From contig SHWW01000011.1 of assembly GCA_009693635.1 (NCBI GenBank), positions 1 through 36,200 of the forward strand: a stretch of 36,200 nucleotides of DNA, in the 5' to 3' direction. The notes under the pieces are model-generated. The model worked only from the letters and a program-made list of their open reading frames with translations, did no database searches and was not told where the DNA came from. Source of the stretch: Flavobacteriaceae bacterium. GTDB lineage: Bacteria > Bacteroidota > Bacteroidia > Flavobacteriales > Flavobacteriaceae. Below, one piece after another: positions 24,436 through 33,734 of this stretch (positions are counted from its first letter, which is position 1; each line of letters starts with the position of its first letter). The translations under genes and the position numbers were made by a program.

Positions 24436-25228
24436 AATTCAAAATTTTATAAAATAAAAATACAAATGGTGCTACAAATATAACACTATCTAGTCTATCT
24501 AGAATCCCACCATGTCCTGGCATTATTTTTCCGCTATCTTTTACGCCAGCAATTCTTTTAAATTTTGACTCAACTAAATCTCCAATAGTTCCAAATATTC
24601 CCACTATAATGGCAATTACTAACCAAATAAAAGTAGTGCTTTCCGTATAGTATTTTGAAATAATATAGCCTGCAATAACTGAAAATAAAATCCCTCCAAT
24701 AAAGCCTTCTATAGTTTTTTTGGGAGAAATTTTTTCAAATAATTTATGTTTTCCGATAGATTTTCCAACAATATATGCAAAGGTATCATTTGTCCAAATT
24801 AAGATAAAAATACCAATGATAATTTTTGGATTAAAACCTCTAACTCCTAATGGAATTTTAGTTATTAATATAAATGGAAGAATAATATATCCTATTAAAT
24901 ATAAATATTTTAGATAGGTATTTGAATTTTGTTTTTTGTCGTTAAATAAGAATAAAATACATTTAATAGAAACAAAAATAGTAGCTACTAATATTATAAT
25001 TTCATTGATTTTACTTACATAAAAATAGGAAAACAAAGAGTAACTTGTTGCTGCAATTATGATTGGTAAAATTTTATTTAGATTTAAAAGTGAGCAAAAT
25101 TCATAAACTGAAATCAGTAAAAAAATCCCAAATAAAATTAGAAAACTTTTTAAAGAATACGATGATGCAACTATTAATATAACAACATATATAATACCAG
25201 ATACTAATCTTATTAGAGTTTCACGCAT
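24425..25228 (-). CDS. cdsA: Phosphatidate cytidylyltransferase
   Basis: CdsA makes CDP-diacylglycerol from phosphatidate and CTP, the precursor of all phospholipids here. The 267-residue protein has about eight hydrophobic helices and the C-terminal family signature DSGKIMPGHGGILDRLDS. TNDTFAYIVGKSIGK and SPKKTIEGFIGG are also conserved cytidylyltransferase segments. It starts one base after the LUD gene stop and overlaps psd, so the genes are translated together. Confidence 0.95.
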   Translation of the reverse strand: MRETLIRLVSGIIYVVILIVASSYSLKSFLILFGIFLLISVYEFCSLLNLNKILPIIIAATSYSLFSYFYVSKINEIIILVATIFVSIKCILFLFNDKKQNSNTYLKYLYLIGYIILPFILITKIPLGVRGFNPKIIIGIFILIWTNDTFAYIVGKSIGKHKLFEKISPKKTIEGFIGGILFSVIAGYIISKYYTESTTFIWLVIAIIVGIFGTIGDLVESKFKRIAGVKDSGKIMPGHGGILDRLDSVIFVAPFVFLFYKILNYVS

Positions 25229-25229
25229 C

Positions 25230-25832
25230 TTATAAATCCTCTAAAAGCAATAAATAAAGATTTTTTGCAGAACTTCCATAGTGCAGGAAATCCTCTTCTT
25301 TTACTTTTTCGAAATATTTAATAGTGGTAATATTTGTAGGATAGTCTTTTTTGTATTTCTTCTTAATCATTCTAAGTCCGTCGCTTGTACTTTCAACAAT
25401 TTGACTTGTTGTTGCTAGAATTATAATGTTTGTAGGTAATTCGTTTGGTTTATTTTGCTTAATTTGATTTGAAGAAAATAGAATAGAACCTTCTTCAGCA
25501 ATTAAATTTTCACAATTAGCTAATAGAAATTTAGGATTTGATGGTTTGTCGTAAGTCAGTTTGTTATCATCTAACATACTATAAAGGCTAGGGTCAAAGC
25601 ATAAAACTTCAGATTCGAACCAATCGTTTTCTTCTAAAATGTTTTCAAAGTGTTCTTTAACTTCACTAACGTTTTCACAATATAAAAATTTACCTCCATT
25701 TTTTTTGAAGTTAAATGTGAATCTTTCATCAACTGGTAATGATAAATCTGATGCCGAACGATTGAATTCACTGTGACTTTCATCTTCTGATGATTCCTCA
25801 CCAGAACCAAAAAATTTTCTAAAAAGACTCAT
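25230..25832 (-). CDS. LUD-domain protein (LutC-like)
   Basis: A 200-residue protein with a LUD (lactate utilisation) domain, seen from AEEGSILFSSNQIKQNKPNELPTNIIILATTSQIVESTSDGLRMI. The first 35 residues are acidic and low in complexity (SGEESSEDESHSE). LutA and LutB partners are absent, and the neighbours are ftsH and cdsA, so a lactate role is doubtful. In Flavobacteria this position between ftsH and cdsA appears conserved, from memory. It is the first gene of the phospholipid operon. Confidence 0.78.
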   Translation of the reverse strand: MSLFRKFFGSGEESSEDESHSEFNRSASDLSLPVDERFTFNFKKNGGKFLYCENVSEVKEHFENILEENDWFESEVLCFDPSLYSMLDDNKLTYDKPSNPKFLLANCENLIAEEGSILFSSNQIKQNKPNELPTNIIILATTSQIVESTSDGLRMIKKKYKKDYPTNITTIKYFEKVKEEDFLHYGSSAKNLYLLLLEDL

Positions 25833-25872
25833 ACTGTTGATTAAAATATTTAGTTAGTTAATACAAAACATC

Positions 25873-25880
25873 CAAAGATA
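25873..25880 (-). promoter_or_regulatory. -7 box of the LUD-cdsA-psd operon promoter
   Basis: TATCTTTG on the minus strand is a perfect TAnnTTTG, about 40 bases before the LUD ATG. It directly abuts the ftsH terminator, so promoter and terminator overlap slightly. Confidence 0.5.
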
Positions 25881-25923
25881 AAAAAATCTTAATTCAAAAG
25901 CATTTTTGAGTTAAGATTTTTTT
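25880..25923 (-). terminator. Strong terminator of the rsfS-ftsH unit
   Basis: A 20-bp stem (25880-25899 with 25904-25923, one G-T pair) closes around a 4-base loop. The stem ends in a run of seven A/T pairs, giving a T-run on either strand. It lies about 30 bases after the ftsH stop. Confidence 0.9.
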
Positions 25924-25949
25924 AAAAAAAGTATAAAAAAAAGTATATT

Positions 25950-27881
<1,932 letters not shown>

Positions 27882-27896
27882 TTAATATATTTATCG

Positions 27897-28268
27897 TTAG
27901 TATTTATTAATAATAGTTGTAATTTTTGCATCACCCCAAAGGCTTTCGAGGTTGTAATATTCTCTAATATTTTTTTGAAATACATGAACTACAATATTTA
28001 CATAATCCATCAAAACCCATTCTGCATTTTCCATACCTTCAACATGCCAGGGCTTGTCTTTTATTTCTTTTGAAACCATTTTTTGAACAGAATTGACTAT
28101 TGCACTTACTTGAGTATTTGAATTTCCATTACAAATAACAAAATAATCACATGCCGAATTATCAATTTCTCTCAAATCTAAAATGTCTATATCATTCCCT
28201 TTTACTTCTTCAATACCTTTAATAATGTTTGCTAGTAAAACATCATTACTATTATTATTTTTAGTCAT
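27897..28268 (-). CDS. rsfS: Ribosomal silencing factor RsfS
   Basis: RsfS binds ribosomal protein L14 and blocks subunit joining when nutrients are low. The 123-residue length and the motifs ISACDYFV-like DNSACDYFVICNGNSNTQV, PWHVEGMENAEWVLMDYVNIVVHVF and REYYNLESLWGD fit the family (quoted only in part: CDYFVICNG, WHVEGMENAEW, YYNLESLWGDA). It is the first gene of a unit with ftsH, divergent from birA. A -7-like TAACTTTG lies on the minus strand at 28290-28297. Confidence 0.93.
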   Translation of the reverse strand: MTKNNNSNDVLLANIIKGIEEVKGNDIDILDLREIDNSACDYFVICNGNSNTQVSAIVNSVQKMVSKEIKDKPWHVEGMENAEWVLMDYVNIVVHVFQKNIREYYNLESLWGDAKITTIINKY

Positions 28269-28286
28269 TTAAAATTTTATATTTTT

Positions 28287-28319
28287 TTGCAAAGTTACCA
28301 TTTTTTGTGCTTAATTTTG
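28287..28319. promoter_or_regulatory. Divergent rsfS/birA promoters
   Basis: On the plus strand TTG at 28287-28289 and TAATTTTG at 28312-28319 are separated by 22 bases and fit the Bacteroidetes promoter for birA. On the minus strand TAACTTTG (28290-28297) is a -7 box for rsfS. The two overlap within a 93-base spacer. Confidence 0.55.
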
Positions 28320-28361
28320 AACCTTAACTCAAGTTTAAATTCTGTAACATATTTTATTAAT

Positions 28362-29093
28362 ATGAAATTAATCAAACTCGATGCCATAGATTCTACGAAC
28401 GATTTTCTAAAGGCTATGTCAGGTAAACATTTGTATGAAAATTTTACCGTTGTTTCAGCCGAAAATCAAACCAACGGCAAAGGTCAAATGGGAGCAAAGT
28501 GGAATTCTGAAACTGGTAAAAACCTTATTTTTAGCGTTTTAGTAAATAAAGTTTTAAATAATATTACTGAAATTTTTGATCTAAACGTTGCTGTTGCTTT
28601 GTCATTAATAAATACATTAGAAAAATATAATATTCCTGATTTATCAATAAAATGGCCAAACGACATATTGTCAGATAATAAAAAAATTGCTGGAATATTA
28701 ATTGAAAATACTATCAAGAATAATGTTGAAATCACTTCAATAATTGGTATTGGGCTTAATGTTAATCAACTTAATTTCGATGAACTTCCTATGGCTTCTT
28801 CCATGGCAGTTATAAAGAAAATCCAATTTGACAAAGAAATTTTATTAAATCAATTTATTGAATGTTTGAAATTGAATTGCAATTTACTTCAAAATAATTA
28901 TTCTAAAGAATTGTGGAACAATTACAATATGAAGTTGTTTAAAAAAGGAATTCTAATGGCTTTTTCATTACCTAATGGAAATAAATTTATGGGAATAATT
29001 CAAGGGGTAAATTCTTCAGGAAAATTAGAAATAAAATTAGAAAATGATGTCCTAGAAACCTATGGTATTAAGGAAATTCAGCTGCTTTACTAA
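28362..29093 (+). CDS. birA: Biotin--[acetyl-CoA-carboxylase] ligase
   Basis: BirA attaches biotin to the carrier protein of acetyl-CoA carboxylase. The 243-residue protein has the biotin-5'-AMP loop TNGKGQMGAKWNSETGKNL, IKWPNDILSDNKKIAGILIE (catalytic lysine KWPND) and a C-terminal SH3-like part ending in ETYGIKEIQLLY. It lacks the N-terminal helix-turn-helix, so it is a class I ligase without repressor function. The start is ATG 28362; the ORF track adds 25 codons, which overlap the promoter and are not conserved in style. It is convergent with the SRPBCC gene by 12 bases. Confidence 0.93.
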   Translation: MKLIKLDAIDSTNDFLKAMSGKHLYENFTVVSAENQTNGKGQMGAKWNSETGKNLIFSVLVNKVLNNITEIFDLNVAVALSLINTLEKYNIPDLSIKWPNDILSDNKKIAGILIENTIKNNVEITSIIGIGLNVNQLNFDELPMASSMAVIKKIQFDKEILLNQFIECLKLNCNLLQNNYSKELWNNYNMKLFKKGILMAFSLPNGNKFMGIIQGVNSSGKLEIKLENDVLETYGIKEIQLLY

Positions 29094-29105
29094 ATGCAAT
29101 TGAAT

Positions 29106-29498
29106 TTACAATTTATGCATATTTTCAGATAAAGTTTCAATGAATTTGGTAATTGGACCTTTTATCATCATCGCCATCATCGCATTAAATTCTCCTTCAA
29201 AAACTAATTGAATTACTGAAGAGGAATCTGATACAGCTTCAATATCTACTGTTAATATAAATGGTAGTTTGTCACTTGCAGCACCTAATATAATTTTTGA
29301 ATTAACAGTTTTTTCCTTCATTCTCAACTTTATTTCTGGCATTCCTTTTAATCCAAATATAAAAGAATTAGCATCAGTAACTTCAAATTTTGCAATACTA
29401 TCAGGCATTAATTTTTGAAAATTGGTAACATTACAAAGCGCTTCAAATAAATAAGAAGCATTTTTTTGAACATTAACTTTTGAACTTTCTATATTCAT
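29106..29498 (-). CDS. SRPBCC-fold protein
   Basis: A 130-residue START/Bet v 1-like protein, recognised from the order of beta strands ending in helix: VNVQKNASYLFEALCNVTNFQKLMPDS, FGLKGMPEIKLRMKEK, VIQLVFEGEF and a last helix ITKFIETLSENMHKL. Such folds bind hydrophobic ligands. It is unidentified in function. It begins 22 bases after the pyrE stop and is likely co-transcribed with it. Confidence 0.8.
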   Translation of the reverse strand: MNIESSKVNVQKNASYLFEALCNVTNFQKLMPDSIAKFEVTDANSFIFGLKGMPEIKLRMKEKTVNSKIILGAASDKLPFILTVDIEAVSDSSSVIQLVFEGEFNAMMAMMIKGPITKFIETLSENMHKL

Positions 29499-29520
29499 AA
29501 TATTTAGAATTGGAAAAGAA

Positions 29521-30162
29521 TTATTTTGCCCAAGTTGAAGGACTTTTTCGCCATTCTTGCAAGGTTATTTCTTCTTCTTCGGTGATGTATCTTTTGGCTA
29601 CAGCCAATGGTAATAAGTTTTCATAATTGCTTAAGGTAAACAAATCAATATTTGCATTTCTGAAATTTTCAGTTGCAACTTCAAAATCATAACTGAAAAT
29701 TGCAGCCATACCTTTAACATTTGTACCAGCTTCTTTTAAAGCTTCAACAGCTAACAAACTACTATTTCCAGTACTTATTAAATCTTCAACCACAATTACG
29801 TTTTGTCCTTTTTGTAAATACCCTTCAACTTGATTCAATCGACCATGTTTTTTATGTTCTGGTCTAACATATACAAAGGGTAATCCTAAGCTCTCAGCAA
29901 CTAAAATTCCTATTCCAATCGCTCCAGTTGCAACGCCTGCAATAACATCAGGTTTTCCAAATTGTTTTTCAATGTTTTTAGAAAATTCATCTCGAATGTA
30001 ATTTCTAACCGCTGGAAATGAAAGTATTATTCTATTGTCACAATAGATAGGTGAGTTCCATCCTGAAGCCCATGTAAAAGGATTTCGTGGATTCAATTTA
30101 ATTGCATTAATTTGTAAAAGCAATTCGGCTGTTTTTTCGGCTGTATCTTTATTAAAAATCAT
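29521..30162 (-). CDS. pyrE: Orotate phosphoribosyltransferase
   Basis: PyrE adds a phosphoribosyl group to orotate to make OMP in pyrimidine synthesis. The 214-residue sequence has the PRPP motif VIVVEDLISTGNSSL, FTWASGWNSPIYCDNR at the orotate site, GVATGAIGIGILVAESLGLPFVYVR, and the flexible loop KKHGRLNQVEG (KKHG). Start MIFNKDTAEKT at 30162 removes nine codons from the ORF-track start. The start is 7 bases from the start of the divergent NUDIX gene, and a TACATTTG -7 box on the minus strand (30167-30174) overlaps the NUDIX ATG. Confidence 0.95.
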   Translation of the reverse strand: MIFNKDTAEKTAELLLQINAIKLNPRNPFTWASGWNSPIYCDNRIILSFPAVRNYIRDEFSKNIEKQFGKPDVIAGVATGAIGIGILVAESLGLPFVYVRPEHKKHGRLNQVEGYLQKGQNVIVVEDLISTGNSSLLAVEALKEAGTNVKGMAAIFSYDFEVATENFRNANIDLFTLSNYENLLPLAVAKRYITEEEEITLQEWRKSPSTWAK

Positions 30163-30166
30163 AGTA

Positions 30167-30174
30167 CAAATGTA
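30167..30174 (-). promoter_or_regulatory. Candidate -7 box of pyrE inside the NUDIX start
   Basis: TACATTTG (minus strand) fits TAnnTTTG and ends only 4 bases before the pyrE ATG. If used, transcription would start at or near the start codon, giving a leaderless or nearly leaderless mRNA. No clear -33 element is present. Confidence 0.35.
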
Positions 30175-30754
30175 TAAAGTTTTTGTCAACGATAAACCAC
30201 TTTTTTTAACAAATCAAATCTTCAAAGAAACAGATTTCCAACTGTTTTTACTTGAAAGTGTTGATTTTAAAAGGCTTATCGTTAAAATGTTTCAAAATAA
30301 AATTCAAAAAGCCTATTTATATCATCCCGATGAAAAGGTAATTATGAAGGTTTTGAAGACTAAAATTCCAGTTAACAAAGCTGGCGGAGGTTTAGTTTAT
30401 AATAAAAATGACGAAGTTTTATTCATTTTTAGAAATGGAAAGTGGGATTTACCAAAAGGGGGAACTAATAAAGGCGAAGATATAGAACAAACTGCAATGC
30501 GGGAAGTGGAGGAAGAAACAGGGGTGAACGGTTTGTCAATTTCAAAAAAACTTCAAAAAACGTATCACATTTTTAAACGCAACGGCATTTATAAACTTAA
30601 AATCACCCATTGGTTTGAAATGCATTCTACCTATGAAGGAATTCCTTTAGGTCAAGCAGAAGAAGGGATTGAAAAAGTTGAATGGAAAAATCCTGAGCAG
30701 ATTAAAAAAGCTTTGAAAAATTCCTACGAAAACATAAAATTATTATTTGAATAA
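30170..30754 (+). CDS. NUDIX hydrolase
   Basis: A 194-residue protein with a perfect Nudix box, GGTNKGEDIEQTAMREVEEETGV (about residues 97-119; GX5EX7REVEEETGV), following the WDLPKG motif. It hydrolyses a nucleoside diphosphate linked to some group X. The substrate is unknown. An N-terminal extension of about 68 residues (MYKVFVNDKPLF...) precedes the Nudix domain. The gene is divergent from pyrE by 7 bases and lies 41 bases before the helicase gene. In Flavobacteria the pyrE-NUDIX pair appears conserved, from memory. Confidence 0.92.
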   Translation: MYKVFVNDKPLFLTNQIFKETDFQLFLLESVDFKRLIVKMFQNKIQKAYLYHPDEKVIMKVLKTKIPVNKAGGGLVYNKNDEVLFIFRNGKWDLPKGGTNKGEDIEQTAMREVEEETGVNGLSISKKLQKTYHIFKRNGIYKLKITHWFEMHSTYEGIPLGQAEEGIEKVEWKNPEQIKKALKNSYENIKLLFE

Positions 30755-30795
30755 GGTTTCTAAACTATATTTTTATTTTGAGTTATCTTTGAAAA

Positions 30796-32142
30796 ATGAA
30801 AAATAAATACCATTCCAATAATATTCTTCTCAATTTAGGTATTAAAAACCTAAACGAAATGCAAATTGCCGCGCAAGAAACCGTTAAAACCGACAATAAT
30901 ATTCTTTTATTATCACCTACAGGTTCTGGAAAAACATTGGCTTTCTTGTTGCCAATATTTGAAATGTTGCAACCTGAAATTCTATCTGTGCAATGTTTAA
31001 TTTTAGTTCCATCACGAGAATTGGCTTTGCAAATTGAGCAAGTTTGGAAAAAAATGGGAACTGATTATAAAGTAAATGTTTGCTACGGTGGACACTCCAT
31101 TGATACTGAAATTAAAAATTTAAGTAATCCACCAGCAGTTTTAATTGGAACTCCAGGACGAATTGCCGATCATATTGACAGAGGAACTTTCCGTTTAGAC
31201 AAAATTCAAACGTTGGTTTTAGATGAATTTGACAAATCATTGCAATTGGGTTTCCACGAGCAAATGTCATTTATAATTGGGAAATTATCAAAATTAAACA
31301 AGCGCGTTTTAGTATCGGCAACTTCTGATATTGAAATTCCAAAATATACGAGAGTTATAAATCCAACGATTCTGGATTATATTCCTTCCGAAGAAGAGCG
31401 CACGAATTTGGCAATGAAATTAATGGTTTCTAAAGAAAAAGATAAAATCGGGAGTTTATTCAACTTGATTTGTTCTTTAAAATCGCAATCGGCTTTAATT
31501 TTTTGCAACCATCGCGACGCTGCAGAACGTATCAGCGACACCTTAAACGAAAAAGGAATTTATTCTACCTATTATCACGGCGGAATGAATCAAGACGAAC
31601 GTGAACGCGCCCTAATTCAGTTCAGAAACGGAAGTGTGAGCTATTTGGTCACTACCGATTTAGCTGCTCGTGGTTTGGATATTCCAGAAATGAAACACGT
31701 TATTCATTATCATTTACCATCCAAAGAAGACGAATTCACACATAGAAATGGAAGAACGGCTCGTATGTTAGCTTCTGGAACCGCCTATATTATTGCTCAC
31801 GAAAGCGAGAAAAAAATGGATTATATCGATTATGGAATGGAGGTATTGAAAATCGAAAATTTAAATGCATTGCCAAAACCACCTGAATTTCAGACAATTT
31901 ATATAAGTGGTGGAAAGAAAAATAAGTTGAATAAAATTGACATTGTAGGTTTCTTTTCTCAAAAAGGAAAGCTTGAGAAAGGCGATTTAGGATTGATAGA
32001 AGTGAAAGATTTCATTTCGTTTGCAGCCGTAAAATTTTACAAAGTAAAAGACTTACTTCATAATATTAGTGAAGAAAAAATGAAAGGCAAGAAATTTAAA
32101 ATCGAAGTGGCTAGAAAAGTAGTCAAGAAAGCGGATGAATAG
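30796..32142 (+). CDS. DEAD-box RNA helicase with DbpA-like C-terminal domain
   Basis: A 448-residue RNA helicase. Motif I is SPTGSGKT (40-47), Ia PSRELALQ, Ib TPGR, motif II DEFD (143-146, a variant of DEAD), motif III SAT (174-176), and later RGLDIP and HRNGRTAR. The C-terminal 75 residues (TIYISGGKKNKLNKIDIVGF, then FISFAAVKFYKVKDLL) match the DbpA/CsdA RNA-binding domain, which in E. coli DbpA recognises hairpin 92 of 23S rRNA. It may act in ribosome assembly. A TATCTTTG (30784-30791) lies only 4 bases before the ATG. Confidence 0.93.
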   Translation: MKNKYHSNNILLNLGIKNLNEMQIAAQETVKTDNNILLLSPTGSGKTLAFLLPIFEMLQPEILSVQCLILVPSRELALQIEQVWKKMGTDYKVNVCYGGHSIDTEIKNLSNPPAVLIGTPGRIADHIDRGTFRLDKIQTLVLDEFDKSLQLGFHEQMSFIIGKLSKLNKRVLVSATSDIEIPKYTRVINPTILDYIPSEEERTNLAMKLMVSKEKDKIGSLFNLICSLKSQSALIFCNHRDAAERISDTLNEKGIYSTYYHGGMNQDERERALIQFRNGSVSYLVTTDLAARGLDIPEMKHVIHYHLPSKEDEFTHRNGRTARMLASGTAYIIAHESEKKMDYIDYGMEVLKIENLNALPKPPEFQTIYISGGKKNKLNKIDIVGFFSQKGKLEKGDLGLIEVKDFISFAAVKFYKVKDLLHNISEEKMKGKKFKIEVARKVVKKADE

Positions 32143-32490
32143 CTATTTTTTATAGTTTTATCCCAGCGCCCCTGGCTTAATCGTCTTTTCTAAGGAGAGT
32201 TTATCCAAAAATAAATGCCTCCAATCCTGTTATGTTTGCTCTATCTGAAAGGGGCGGGTTGTCGCCAGTCGATTTTTTATTCAATAATTACTTTGTCATT
32301 ATTATAAACTCTAATTGAGACGTATCTTCGCAGCGAATTGAAGAGATTGAGCCGAATGAAGCAATTGCAATTCCAAATGCAAAATGATAATTCACTACAA
32401 AAAAAGAAATTTTTATTTTAATGTCTTCCGATTTTGGTTTCTACTTTAAACAATCTACTTTTGCAAGACAATAACAAAAATCACTTTTAA
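32143..32490. other. Intergenic region with a GC-rich inverted repeat
   Basis: The 348-base gap between the helicase gene and purC starts with an unusually GC-rich part. CGCCCC (32167-32172) and GGGGCG (32251-32256) can pair across about 78 bases. Inside, local dyads CCAG/CTGG (32163-32166 with 32172-32175) and, just past it, GGCG/CGCC (32253-32256 with 32263-32266) followed by a T-run at 32272-32277 suggest a structured RNA with a possible terminator. The rest is AT-rich up to the purC promoter. I see no gene. Confidence 0.5.
32434..32463 (+). promoter_or_regulatory. Promoter of purC
   Basis: TTG at 32434-32436 and TACTTTTG at 32456-32463 are 19 bases apart, a near-perfect Bacteroidetes promoter, about 28 bases before the purC ATG at 32491. 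Confidence 0.7.
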
Positions 32491-33444
32491 ATGAATACAA
32501 TAACCATAACCGATTTTAATTTTCCGAATCAAAAATCGGTTTATCGCGGTAAAGTTCGCGAGGTTTACAACATTAATGACGACCTTTTAGTCATGGTTGC
32601 CACCGATAGACTTTCGGCCTTTGATGTAGTGATGCCAAAAGGAATTCCTTATAAAGGGCAAATTCTAAATCAGATTGCGACTAAATTCATGGAATTGACG
32701 CAAGATATTGTGCCGAATTGGTTGGTTGCTACTCCAGATCCAAATGTAGCTGTTGGTCATTTATGTGAGCCTTTTAAGGTTGAAATGGTGATTCGCGGTT
32801 ATGTTTCGGGACACGCTGCCAGAGAATATGCTTTGGGAAAACGAATTTTGTGTGGCGTTACTTTGCCAGAAGGATTGAAAGAAAATGATAAATTTCCAAC
32901 ACCTATTATTACGCCTTCTACAAAAGCGGATAATGGCGAACACGATGAGGATATTTCTCGGGAAGATATTATATCCAAAGGAATTGTTAAGGAAGCGGAT
33001 TATGTGGTTTTAGAAAAATATACTAGAGCTTTATTTCAAAGAGGAACTGAAATTGCTGCCAGTCGCGGATTGATATTAGTGGATACTAAATATGAATTTG
33101 GAAAAACAAAAGAAGGAAAAATCGTTTTGATTGACGAAATTCATACGCCAGATTCTTCTCGTTATTTTTATACAGAAGGATACCAAGAACGACAAAACAA
33201 CGGCGAAGAGCAAAAACAACTTTCTAAAGAGTTTGTAAGACGCTGGTTAATCGAAAATGGCTTTCAAGGAAAGGAAGGGCAACAAATTCCAGAAATGACT
33301 GACGATTATATTGCCACAGTTTCAGAACGTTATATTGAATTGTATGAAAATATAATGGGTGAAAAATTTGTGAAAGCGGATATTTCTGATATAAATATTA
33401 GAATTAAAAAAAATGTTTTAGAGAATTTGGCTAAAATACAGTAA
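32491..33444 (+). CDS. purC: Phosphoribosylaminoimidazole-succinocarboxamide synthase
   Basis: PurC (SAICAR synthase) joins aspartate to CAIR with ATP, the eighth step of purine synthesis. The 317-residue form is the longer type. Visible motifs are [57 protein letters not shown] and [14 protein letters not shown] (the last two for aspartate and ATP-metal binding). No other purine gene is adjacent, and a terminator follows directly, so it stands alone. Confidence 0.97.
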   Translation: MNTITITDFNFPNQKSVYRGKVREVYNINDDLLVMVATDRLSAFDVVMPKGIPYKGQILNQIATKFMELTQDIVPNWLVATPDPNVAVGHLCEPFKVEMVIRGYVSGHAAREYALGKRILCGVTLPEGLKENDKFPTPIITPSTKADNGEHDEDISREDIISKGIVKEADYVVLEKYTRALFQRGTEIAASRGLILVDTKYEFGKTKEGKIVLIDEIHTPDSSRYFYTEGYQERQNNGEEQKQLSKEFVRRWLIENGFQGKEGQQIPEMTDDYIATVSERYIELYENIMGEKFVKADISDINIRIKKNVLENLAKIQ

Positions 33445-33478
33445 TAACTTTTTTTGGCTTATTTAATGCGAAATAATT

Positions 33479-33509
33479 AAAAACGAACTTAAAAAAGTTC
33501 GTTTTTTTT
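33479..33509 (+). terminator. Terminator of purC
   Basis: AAAAACGAACTT (33479-33490) pairs perfectly with AAGTTCGTTTTT (33495-33506) around a 4-base loop, with a continuing T-run. Confidence 0.92.
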
Positions 33510-33639
33510 ATTTTAATTATGAAGTTGTTAACAATTTAATAATTATATGTTTAATAACTTTTTTAAACATTGATATTATTTTGCTCTAAATTAATTAAGT
33601 TTGATATTAAATTAACGATATTTTAAGTATTGTTAATGA

Positions 33640-33734
33640 TAGTGGAGTCCAGAAACCATAACATAAACTGGGGAGAAACTGAAAATCCTTAAGAGTAGGA
33701 AAATTTTTTATAACCACTATTAAAATAATAAATT
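33640..33734 (+). other. Possible structured leader of the 685-residue membrane protein gene
   Basis: The 95 bases before the ATG are purine-rich and hold small dyads: CCAG (33649-33652) with CTGG (33668-33671), and TCCT (33686-33689) with AGGA (33697-33700), the latter followed by a T-run. GAAAC-like words recur (AGAAACC, AGAAACTG). It is placed as a 5' leader with potential to fold. I cannot match it to a known riboswitch. Confidence 0.3.
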
